A stretch of 41,225 nt of DNA, from assembly GCA_900073065.1 (NCBI GenBank), contig FJOG01000051.1, forward strand, positions 275,260-316,484. The letters run 5' to 3'. Position numbers and translations under genes: made by a program. This DNA comes from Phialocephala subalpina. Taxonomy: Eukaryota > Ascomycota > Leotiomycetes > Helotiales > Mollisiaceae. The notes beneath the pieces were generated by a model. It was not told the origin of the DNA, ran no database searches, and saw only the letters and a list, made by a program, of their open reading frames with translations. The first letter of the stretch is position 1. The number at the start of each line of letters is the position of its first letter. Positions 23,845-32,772 of this stretch are shown here, piece by piece.

Positions 23845-25103
23845 ATGTCGAAGGAAAAGGATTTCACCATCCGTGATATTCGCGAGGATGCTACCAAGAA
23901 ACTTGGAAAGGTCCACAGTGGTACGTCCTCCATTCCAGCATCATTAACCATCCACGATACCATCTCTGACTCCAAAGTCCAGAATACATCAACGAAGGTG
24001 CCATGGGCCTTATCACGTACGCGTCATCTCTATTATCTCAGGAGCACACATCTAATCCTCTCCAGAGTCCAGGCCAACGAACTTGCCTACAACCGCTACC
24101 GAATCATACCCCGCATCCTCCGCGACGTCTCCAACGTAGATACGAGTACCACAATCTTCGGCACTAAGGTCACATTTCCCTTCGGCTTCTCGCCTGCAGC
24201 CATGCATATGATCGCGCATCCCTCTGGTGAAATCGGTACCTCTTCTGCGGCCTCGAAAGCAGGCATCGCCATGGGAGTTTCGCACTGGGCTACTAAGTCT
24301 ATGGAAGACATCATTGCTGCTGGGAAGAATGGTGGAAACCCATACGCTTTGCAGACATCTGATGCAATTCGAGACCCAAGACTGAGGCGTTGATCAAAAA
24401 AGCGGAGGGTTATGGATACAAGGCACTCTTAGTGACGGTGGATGCGCCAATCATCGGGCGAAGATTGAGTGAGTTGAGGAATGGTATTGGTTTACCCGAA
24501 GGCATGTCCTTTCCAAACGTCGTGGAGGATGATGGAAGCACTCCAAACAACTTCAAGAACACCGTTCGAGACGCCTCCACCCAGTTCTCAACCTTCCTCC
24601 CATGGCTGGTGTCCGTTACCCCTCCAACAATGGAAATCTGGCTCAAAGGAATCTACCACCCCGAAGATGTCCTACTCGCTTCTTCATACCCCATAGCCGG
24701 CATCATAGTCTCCAACCATGGCGGTCGACAACTCGATACCGCACCTGCCATACTTGAAGCGCTTCCCGCTTGTGCAGCAGCAGCTCGCTCCCCTCATGCC
24801 TTGCATCTGCGTTCAAAACTTGGTCTTAGTCGATTGAAAGTGGGTATTGATGGTGGGATTAGGAGAGGAAGTGACATCTTCAAAGCACTGGCATTGGGCG
24901 CGGACATGTGCTTTGCGGGACGGATACCGATCTGGGGACTAGCCGTTGATGGGGAGGATGGAGTTAGTCGGGCGATTGAGATTTTGAGACAGGAGTTCGA
25001 GGTAACGATGATGTTGGCGGGGTGTATATCAGTGGGTGAAATCACGAAGGAGAGTCTGGCAGTTGTGGAGGGTGGGGTACCTGGTATTATCTCGAGATTG
25101 TGA
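23845..25103 (+). pseudogene. FMN-dependent alpha-hydroxy-acid oxidase with one frameshift
   Basis: Exons 23845..23920, 23983..24016 and 24066 onward are joined by GT-AG introns of 62 and 49 nt and read EYINEGAMGLIT then YNRYRIIPRILRDVS, FPFGFSPAAMHMIAHP and NPYALQ. At about 24376-24384 the frame breaks: DP is followed by KTEALIKKAEGYGYKALLV in another frame, as if one A were lost from CCAAAG. No GT donor exists there, so it is not an intron. The remaining frame is complete: WLKGIYHPEDV, the active-site SNHGGRQLD, DGGIRRGSDIFKALALGAD, GRIPIWGL and a stop at 25103. The family oxidises glycolate, lactate, mandelate or other 2-hydroxy acids with FMN; no cytochrome b5 domain is present. Either a young pseudogene or a single sequencing error. 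Confidence 0.8.
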
Positions 25104-25138
25104 GAGCTGGTACTTGAACGTCGTTCAGGTCAAGGAGT

Positions 25139-26184
25139 TTAGAATATGTACGCTTCGCATTCTCTTTCCAGCTTAGCAACATCCCCATTCGTATCCCCGC
25201 CAGCTTCCGCACTTTTCCATATCTGCTCTACCAGTGCAAGATGTACTGGTCGAGCAGGGTTTGAATAGAATTGTATCAATTCTCGATGTTTCTCCCAAAC
25301 GCATGCATGCTTTGTCCTTCGAAGTTCGTGCTTCCCGAGCTGTAAGGTAGAAGGGCATTGGAGATGCCGAGGGTGTTCGGCTGCTTATGGGAATAGTATC
25401 TATAAGCTGCAATATCTTTCTCACAATTTGTTGGACGCGTGGCGACGCGCTGGTATCGAGGAAGACTCGGCGCTGAAGTAAAAGGGTCGTAGTCCATGTC
25501 AAGCAGCGCCCAATTGCCCCGAAATTTTTTTTTTGGGGCGCTTTCGTCGTCTTCGAGCTGATTTTCTGATGCTTTTGCTATCAAGCCTGTTTCGTAGGCG
25601 AGTATGGAAGTCTCGAGCTCAGTGGCTGCATTATAGAAACCAAGATCAACCCGATGAGAGGAGGCTCGTTCACTGAGATTAATAGCCATGTGAGCAAGTC
25701 GTAAGAGATATGTAAAGACAGTGTGAGGACAGCCGGTCATCTCACGAAATGATGGTTCTGAGATATCATAATTGCGGTCGGGGTCAATTCGAGCGAACCA
25801 ACAGTCCAATCCCATTCTTGGACGTCGTCTGTGATATATAGAGATATCAAGATTAATCCAGGCGAATCGCTGAGCAAGAAGGCGAGGTATGAAGCCTTCG
25901 ACCGGTCTGTCTATGTACCCTAGCCTATGTGGAATGTAGAAAGCACAGGACAAATGGCCCTGAGCAGATGCACTGCCACTGAAGGCTACGACAGCAACTT
26001 GAAGCAAGATGGCTTCGAGCAAAACTTGATTTGCGATAATATCAAGTATTGTGGTAGATGTTGCTGGCGTGGACGTGGTTGTCGAGAAGGGAGTACATTG
26101 AGCGAGTTCTCGGCGGATGGACCTGATCGCTCGAGCGTTGTGTTCTATGGCAATGCCCGTCGATAAGTAACCTGACCCTCTCAT
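25139..26184 (-). pseudogene. C-terminal remnant of a fungal transcription factor (fungal_trans_2 type)
   Basis: From 26184 leftward the frame shows the pattern of the large C-terminal domain of Zn2Cys6 factors: STGIAIEHNARAIRSIRREL, RLLAQRFAWINL, RRRPRMGLDCWFARIDPD and GCPHTVFTYLLRLAHMA. Near 25525-25534 is a run of ten A on the coding strand; after it the family pattern resumes in a different frame (LLLQRRVFLDTSASPRVQQ, QLIDTIPISSRTPSA). A second shift near 25300 leads to a third frame (EKHRELIQFYSNPARPVHLA) ending with TAA at 25139..25141. No zinc cluster was found upstream. It is therefore truncated at the 5' end and frameshifted at least twice. It lies tail-to-tail with the oxidase, 35 bases apart. 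Confidence 0.7.
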
Positions 26185-27091
26185 GTATTCTGAAGCTCAA
26201 GATATGATTGTGTGGAGGAGCACAGGATAATCGAGTGCGAGAACAGAAAGCTTTCGGTAAGGGTTGTTAAGACTGTCTTGGGCTTGAAATTGGCTTGAAA
26301 GTTTATCTATGTCTGATTAATTGATTAGCTAATGATATTCAGGACAATATAACGCACCATTCTTTGTATCTAATACTGACAATAAGTAAAGGACAATAAG
26401 TCTTCAGGACTTTCGAAATGTTGAACTGGTATACGGCCGTTCTTGTCGGGCATTAAGGCCGAGACTCCTTCATCTGGTAAGGAATGAACTTCCCCAGAGA
26501 AGTATGGTTCTGCCGGGACTGGCACACCCGAGAACCCTCTGTTACCGCTGCTCTTTCTGCGTGTCCTTGAAGAGCTCGGATGTGGCTTTGGTCTTTCTCG
26601 ATGGCATATTCGCGAAGAATTTTTCGGTTTGCTTAGATTCCGACTGTCGAATGATGATCACCTCACATGCAGCACATATTCACATTGAATACCTCTTTGA
26701 ACGCATCCACTGCATTGGGGTGCTCTTCGTTGCATTTGTGATGGCGTGAACGATAATGGACACATCCTAAACGGAAGTTAGTAAGTCCCCTTGGTACAGC
26801 CTAATCGATTATGAATCAGTTGGATCGAGCATGCCTCTTCTCGGTCTCAGTTCGAGATCCATGGTGAGCAGGAAAAGCAGAGTAGCGCTGCAGAATATGG
26901 AAAACACGAGAATGGTTCGGCTGGGTGCCTGGCAGACCTACCGTATATCAGACCTCGAAGCTCTTATCTTACCCCAGCTGTAACTAGATATCAATTGTGG
27001 ACCTCGATCTCAAAGGCCCAATAGTCCGCATCCATTGGGTTGGGAGGACCCATTCTACGTCAATCACGTGCATTTGAGGCGTAGCTCATAA
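26185..27091. other. Non-coding, upstream of the factor remnant
   Basis: About 900 bases without a recognisable gene. On the minus strand a short open stretch near 26400-26580 (SSSRTRRKSSGNRGF and following) might be a relic of the missing 5' part of the factor, but it lacks the cysteine spacing of a zinc cluster. The right part becomes AT-richer toward the MITE-like elements. Confidence 0.35.
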
Positions 27092-27362
27092 CGAGCCTAA
27101 TCAGATAAGTCTGAGTTTTCAGGGCATTTAGCGGCTGGAAGAACGCCAAAGCCGAATTTCGAATTTTGAAATTAACTCAAATTCAAATCAGTAAGCTTAA
27201 ATAATTAACCTTACTTTCTTCTAAATATTTTATTACGATCTTAAATAATAATTAGTAATAGTTATTATGTAAAGTTCAAGTGATGCGATCGATCTTGATT
27301 TTCGTCGCTTGAAAATGGCCTAGAAAGAAGCCTGAAAACTCAGACTTATCTGATTAGGCTCG
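27092..27362. mobile_element. MITE-like element 1 (271 bp, 32-bp perfect TIRs, TAA duplication)
   Basis: The first 32 bases (CGAGCCTAATCAGATAAGTC and on to CAGG, 27092..27123) are repeated exactly as the reverse complement at 27331..27362. TAA flanks both ends (27089-27091 and 27363-27365). A 3-bp TWA target duplication is the habit of PIF/Harbinger transposons. The 207-bp interior is AT-rich and has no coding capacity, so this would be a non-autonomous copy. No transposase is present in the window. Confidence 0.75.
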
Positions 27363-27396
27363 TAAGTGGGGAAGGTGAGCTTCGGGTAATTCGTTA

Positions 27397-27659
27397 CGAG
27401 CCGGGCTTCACGGGTTTGTGCGCTCAGGGTGTTTTCGAAGAAAATAGCGAATAAAATCTTGAATTATAAAGGTATTAATAGACGCATATATAATTTATCT
27501 AAAATGAAACGTAAAACCGAGATATTAAATGATATTAATTAGTGGTGCTTGTAAACTTTAGAAGTGATAGTCGTGACTTTTGAAGTTCATAGGCAAAAAA
27601 GGGACTCGCTAAAGCCGAAAAAATGCCCTGTGGAGCACAGACCCGTGAATCCCGGCTCG
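27397..27659. mobile_element. MITE-like element 2 (263 bp, 24-bp TIRs, TTA duplication)
   Basis: The left end CGAGCCGGGCTTCACGGGTT (27397 onward, 24 bases) matches the reverse complement of 27636..27659 with two mismatches. TTA flanks both ends (27394-27396 and 27660-27662). The TIR begins with the same CGAGCC as element 1 but then differs, so the two elements are related in type rather than copies. Interior non-coding. One TIR mismatch is a C/T transition, as expected after RIP-like change; the other is a C/A difference. Confidence 0.7.
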
Positions 27660-27826
27660 TTAAGCTTGAAGTCTCCCAGATTTTAAATAGTTAGAATCTC
27701 AAACTCATATCGATTCAAACCTTCCATCTTTCGATTTTCACCAAGTTGATCTAGTGCTAGACTCGGTCACTATCTCCCCCCTTTATCTCGCTTCCAGATA
27801 TATAGCCCGTGCCTCTCCAGAGGCCA

Positions 27827-28982
27827 CTACTTCGGCAAAGCAGCATTGCTAGCACCATAGTCCTTCATAGCAGGAAGCGCAACGCGACCCTTTTTGTATT
27901 GGGTCCGCATTTGCAATGTTTTCAGAACCGAGTAGACGAAGTTCAAAGTTAGCGCTAGCACGCCCAACCTCTTCGCTTCTCTTAGTAGCGCTCCAACAAT
28001 GATTTCCATTTCGATATAATTGTCCTTTGACTCATCAGTATCCACCAGTGCAGCGTTATTGGGGAGTCGATTACGTACCGTTTCGATATCTTGCTGCATA
28101 CTGGGCCGAAAATACGCATCAATCAAGTCCGCACCAAGCGCAACCTCATCCTGATTCTCTGGGAGATTCACCCCCGCAGCTTTCGCTATAGCTATGATTT
28201 CCTTCTGAACAGATCTCAACAGCTCCTCCACTGGGAAATCAGCGAGCCGTAGTTTCGAGGTATCCCTACTGGTGATCGCGCACAAAGAATTGAAGGACAC
28301 ATTATAGACCAATTTCCTCCAGCGTATGAATGCAACGTCCTCTTCGAGGACACAAGTCGCTCTTCCGGCTGCGTTGTATAGGTCGACAAACTGTTTGGCT
28401 GCAGAGAGGGAGGTTGATGAAGGAATATTGAGGTTGTCGAGGGGTCCGATGAGAAGGGTGTCGTGGTCTTGGTGGAAGATCTCGCCGTGTGAGAGTTCGG
28501 CAGAACTCATGCGTGATATGCACGAGATGACAACGTTTTAGGAAAAGGCGGAAATGAGAGGGTTCTCGATCTTGACGCCATTTTGGATAAGGACGATAAC
28601 GGAATGGCCTGGCGTTACGGCAGGGTGGATAATGTCTACCACTGTTGGTGGGATGTCGGGGATGTTCTTGGTAGTCACAACTATGTAGTCGAAGGGTTTC
28701 GTGTCATTGCTGACTTCTGGAACTGCTTGATGGACTGGTCTTCTATTAGTTTTGTGTTTGTGAAGGGCGAGAAGGGGCTTTACTGCTCGCAGGTTTCCAT
28801 CCTTTGACTTCTCCATGATTGCAAGACTAGATATTGAACCCTCGCTCGTTTACTATCTGATAGTTTGACCTCAGAACTCCTGTCACGGAAGCACGACCAC
28901 TGGCTTCCAAGTTGTAGACTGTAACACGATCAGTTCCTCCAAATCCTACTACCAAAATGTTTGCCTTCGCTGCTGCCATCAT
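27827..28982 (-). pseudogene. Ketopantoate-reductase-like (ApbA/PanE) gene with two nonsense codons
   Basis: Exons 28982..28784 and 28734..27827 are joined by a 49-nt intron with good signals (GTAAAG, CTAAT branch, ACCAG) and read as one 368-codon frame, except for a TAG after RGFNI and a TAA after LISAFS. Family marks: ANILVVGFGGTD (Rossmann loop, but the third Gly of GxGxxG is Asp), NHGEVKGWKP, FDYIVVTTKNIPDIPPTV, VIVLIQNGVKIENP, then the C-terminal domain with FIRWRKLVYNVSFNSLCAIT and AKRLGVLALTLNFVYSVL. The family reduces 2-oxo acids such as ketopantoate with NADPH; fungal paralogues act on varied 2-oxo acids. Both stops fit C-to-T change of CAG and CAA. Everything else is intact, so loss looks recent or RIP-driven. 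Confidence 0.8.
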
Positions 28983-29570
28983 TGTGGACTTCTGAAACCT
29001 GAAGATATAAAAGTAATAGAGTGTGTATCTGGAGCTGATATTCAGATTTTCCCTCATCTAAGCTGGATGGTGCTGGTCATCAACAGCTTCGCGTATGTCT
29101 GAGTGTCGGAAATGCTAGCCCACCTTTGAGGACTCCAATGCTTATTTGCCGATGCTGACTCACGAGTTGCTGGAAATACTCCAATGTTGGGGGCCCAATC
29201 TCATGACAAGCTGCAATCGAGACGCATATGATCGAAGATCAAAGGCTCCTGTTGTTGACCTTTCTGATGTGGCATTGTAGCCGCCGCTTGAGCACCCCAA
29301 GTTTCAACTCAAAACCCTTGGCACCACATTGTAACGACTTACTAACTTGGGATCGAGTGATATCAGTATTGTTCAAGGCAATACATCATCTACCTTGCAA
29401 TTTCCATGTGGAGATTGAAGTTTTGATAATTCAACGCAGTGACGATAGTGCCAGTTGCGCACGCTCTGCTTGAACACCAACCGACGGTGGAAATCGGAAC
29501 TTTCTATTTGCGATATATAGCCAAGATCTTGTTGAGAGTTCTGAAGTCGAGGTGATTGCTGTCTTCCAAG
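28983..29570. promoter_or_regulatory. Divergent promoter region with TATA-like box for the aminotransferase
   Basis: These 588 bases separate the divergent reductase and aminotransferase genes. A TATATA at 29514-29519 lies 52 bases upstream of the ATG at 29571 and is the best core-promoter candidate. The shared promoter suggests the two genes were once expressed together. No regulator site was recognised. Confidence 0.3.
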
Positions 29571-30845
29571 ATGGCGCCTTCAGTGCTATCACCCACAGAA
29601 GCTCTCATCAAGAGCGACGATTTTGTCGACCATTTGGGGGCGGGGGCCGCCCGGGGAACGGAAATGCAAGCCAATTCAGATATTCAATCAGCAACAAACT
29701 CGATTATGAAAGATGAGAAGAAATACAGCGTTGTGGGAATGCCCACTCTCCCCGTTGTCATGGCTCGAGGTAGCGGCGCCTTTCTCTGGGATATCAACGG
29801 AAAGAAATACATCGACTTCAATGCTGGCTTCTTGTCTGTCAATCAGGGGCATTGTCATCCTCGAATTGTCGTGACCATGATCGAGCAGTGGCGACTTCTC
29901 ACTCTACCATCAAGAGTTATACAATCGGTTCTAAGGGTTATCCGTTAATTTTACTCTTTTTGGTTAGTGCGTAGGACCCCGTCCTACCCCTTTTTCCCCG
30001 TTTATATTTTCTTCTTATATATACTCTATACCTTTAAATTATATTAAAATAGCGCGCGAGATTAAGATTAATCGAAAAGAAACCTTCTCTAAAAAGAGAA
30101 ATTAAATTTGGATTCATTAATTTAATAAATATAAATATACTATAATTCCACGGTTAGAAAATACCCCTTACTTTATAATAAAGGATATTATTTAGCGCGA
30201 ACTAATTACAAAAGATAATAGCTTTAAATCGAAGCCCCAAAGTAAATTTATTAAAAAGATTTCCGATCGAAATAATAAAATATTCTTTTGATATATTTTT
30301 AATAATTTAAAAAAATACTTTCCAAATCAAAGTATAATTTCTCTCGAAATAAAGTCCGTAAAATCCTTAAAATATATAATAAAGCAAAGTATAAACTTTA
30401 TTATAAATTTTATTTAAAATTTAAATATAAAAAATAATAAAAAAGATTAAAAGAAATTATTAGAAGATTTATTAAAGTAATAAAATTATATTTTATATAA
30501 AAGCAAATAGAAATACTATTTATATTATTCGAAAACTTAAAGAAAAATACTTAAAAAAGAATTTAAATTCTAATTTTAAGAGTAAAAAAATTTCGATAAG
30601 AATATATTTTTATTTTTATAAAAATAAAATAAACTCTTTAATTATTATTAAGGAAAAAATAAAATAAATATATAATATTATTTATAAATTATTAAAAAAT
30701 ATTTTATTTCTTTTTATTAATAAATAATTAAAAAATATAATAAAAAAGTAATTATATAAAAAAAATAATACTTTTTAATATATTATTAAAGTAATAAGAA
30801 ATTATATAAGGGAATAAAATATTCCCTTTTTTTAATAATTTTTTT

Positions 30846-31206
30846 NNNNNNNNNNNNNNNNNNNNNNNNNNNNNNNNNNNNNNNNNNNNNNNNNNNNNNN
30901 NNNNNNNNNNNNNNNNNNNNNNNNNNNNNNNNNNNNNNNNNNNNNNNNNNNNNNNNNNNNNNNNNNNNNNNNNNNNNNNNNNNNNNNNNNNNNNNNNNNN
31001 NNNNNNNNNNNNNNNNNNNNNNNNNNNNNNNNNNNNNNNNNNNNNNNNNNNNNNNNNNNNNNNNNNNNNNNNNNNNNNNNNNNNNNNNNNNNNNNNNNNN
31101 NNNNNNNNNNNNNNNNNNNNNNNNNNNNNNNNNNNNNNNNNNNNNNNNNNNNNNNNNNNNNNNNNNNNNNNNNNNNNNNNNNNNNNNNNNNNNNNNNNNN
31201 NNNNNN
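30846..31206. other. Assembly gap (361 N)
   Basis: Run of 361 undetermined bases inside the AT-rich left arm of the transposon. Very AT-rich flanks explain poor sequence coverage here; the true length may differ. Confidence 0.99.
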
Positions 31207-31319
31207 TTTTAAATTAAATCGGAAACGTTTGAAAAAATTAAAACGCTAATATAAAAAAGAAAATAAATACTTATATTAAAAACAAAAATAGAATAACAAA
31301 ATATTAAATTAGTTTTCTT

Positions 31320-31462
31320 TATTAAAATAAACGATTTTACGTATTAATATTATATAGATTAATTAGAATATAGAATATTTTAAAAGTATAAGAATATAAA
31401 AGGCCTTTGGATTTTTAATAGAATTAAAGACTTTATATTCTTTTAAATCTGGTATTATAATA
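31320..31462 (+). repeat. Left LTR, heavily RIP-mutated
   Basis: 143 bp, aligned without gaps to the right LTR. More than 30 positions differ, and every one I checked is T or A here where the right copy has C or G. Confidence 0.85.
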
Positions 31463-31677
31463 AATTATAATAACCTGGAGTTTTATTACGCATTAATAAT
31501 ATTAGATTTTATTAATTTTATATCAAAATATTCTTTTATATATTTAAGTTCCTTGAACTTTATTATTATTCCTTTAAAGAAATTAATTACGAGTTTTGAA
31601 TTATTAATATTAAGGTTTTCCTTTGCCCTTTTAACCTTTAGAACTTTATATAAAAGAATTTTCGTATTAATACTTTT

Positions 31678-32451
31678 ATGGTTTTTAAAACTAAATATAT
31701 AAAAACTATAAAGAAAATTATTTATTATATTTCTAACGGTATTAAAACTAAATTATTAATTGATTCTTTTGATAATAATTACTTTATACTTATTAAAATC
31801 AAGAAGATTATAATGCTTGCTCTTAATCAAACTTTTTTTACTTCCTTTTAAAAATTATTCTTTTTGCGTTTAAATAATAATAACGTCGAAAACTTAAACT
31901 TTTTCCTCGCTCGAATTAAGATCTTAAACGAGAAGATCGATATAACGAAAATCGAATTCACGGCAGACAAACGAACCCTCTTTGTCCTTATGCTTAGCCT
32001 CCTTGATTAATACGAACCTCTCATTAGAATTTGGTTTATAATCCCTGATATTACGGCAGATAAAGCTATCCAAATGCTACGTGTAGATGCATAAAGGATA
32101 AAAGATAGAGAGAGGGTGGCATATGGGCATACTTTTGACGTAGAGAATGGGCATAATTAAGATAAGATGATAGTTGTAGTAAGAAGCAATAAGAGGCTTG
32201 CCAGACCTTGTAGGATCTGTGGAAAGCACTTTAATGGGACCGAGTGCTAGGCAAGAATAAAGTGTGGTTACTGCAAGAGGATAGCGCACCCTGAGGGAAA
32301 ATGCTAGGATAAGCATAGTAGGCCTAGAGAAGAGAAGCCTATGGAGGAGAAGCTTGGTGTGGCTATAACGGCAGTGGATACAAGTGCTACGTGTGTAGGC
32401 AATGGTTAAGTAGATAGGAAGCAAGTGGTGGTGTACAACTACGAGATGTGA
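31678..32451 (+). pseudogene. Gag (zinc-knuckle) of the LTR element
   Basis: One frame of 258 codons from ATG 31678 to TGA 32449-32451 is interrupted by seven stops (at 31849, 32008, 32092, 32158, 32248, 32305 and 32407), all TAA or TAG. The middle part reads as a copia-type gag (NVENLNFFLARIKILNEKID, FVLMLSLL, ITADKAIQML). Near the end come C-x2-C (CRICGKHF) and a zinc knuckle CGYCKRIAHPEGKC with C-x2-C-x4-H-x4-C spacing. Both TAG codons after TGC in this part fit Trp codons (TGG to TAG). The 5' third is almost pure A/T codons. No frameshift is needed over the whole length, as expected if point mutation alone killed it. Confidence 0.75.
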
Positions 32452-32515
32452 GTGCTGTGGAAGTGCTGAGGAAGTGCTGTGGAAGTGCTGAGGAAGTGCT
32501 GTGGAAGTGAGTGCA
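32452..32515 (+). repeat. Minisatellite, 12-bp unit GGAAGTGCTGWG
   Basis: About five units alternate between GGAAGTGCTGTG and GGAAGTGCTGAG, giving a 24-bp higher period. It lies between the gag stop and the right LTR, in the 3' untranslated part of the element. Confidence 0.75.
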
Positions 32516-32629
32516 GTGGTAGAGTGCTGTGTGTATAGAAGCTGGGGGAGTGTTTAGTATATTGGTGTTCAGTGTGTTTACAGTGTATTTGGAGTGTTTG
32601 GAGTGTTTGGTGCTTGTATCGTGGGGGAG

Positions 32630-32772
32630 TGTTAAAATGGACGATTCTGCGCATTGATGTCACGTGGACTAGTTGGAACGTAGAGTGTTTTAAGAGTGTG
32701 AGGATATAAGGGGCCTTTGGATCTCTGGTAGAATCAAGGACTTTACACTCTCTTAAATCTGGTATTATGGCA
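32630..32772 (+). repeat. Right LTR, little mutated
   Basis: 143 bp from TGTTAAAATGG to TTATGGCA, preceded by a polypurine tract. It keeps C and G at all positions where the left copy shows T and A. Confidence 0.85.

Larger units (their letters stand above)
31320..32772 (+). mobile_element. LTR element with gag only (TR-GAG-like), 1453 bp
   Basis: Two direct repeats of exactly 143 bp bound the element. The right copy runs TGTTAAAATGG...TTATGGCA (TG...CA ends). A purine tract GGGGGAG precedes the right LTR. The flanks TTCTT and ATCTT match at four of five bases, suggesting a 5-bp target duplication. The interior holds one decayed gag frame and nothing of protease, integrase or reverse transcriptase, and at 1167 bp is too short for them. 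The zinc-knuckle gag suggests a Ty1/copia relationship. It is nested inside the Tc1/mariner-like element. Confidence 0.8.

Noticed and set aside
26396..26580. Zinc-cluster exon for the transcription-factor remnant
   Set aside because: The minus-strand open stretch lacks the six-cysteine spacing.
28735..28816. Frameshift between the two upstream parts of the reductase
   Set aside because: A canonical 49-nt intron (28735-28783) with a CTAAT branch site restores the frame, so no frameshift is needed.
28538..28829. Stop-codon readthrough or recoding in the reductase
   Set aside because: The two stops lack any recoding context, the Rossmann glycine is also lost, and neighbours are decayed too; RIP-like mutation is simpler.
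32452..32515. CRISPR-like repeat array
   Set aside because: Units are 12 bp with no spacers, in a eukaryotic retroelement; it is a minisatellite.
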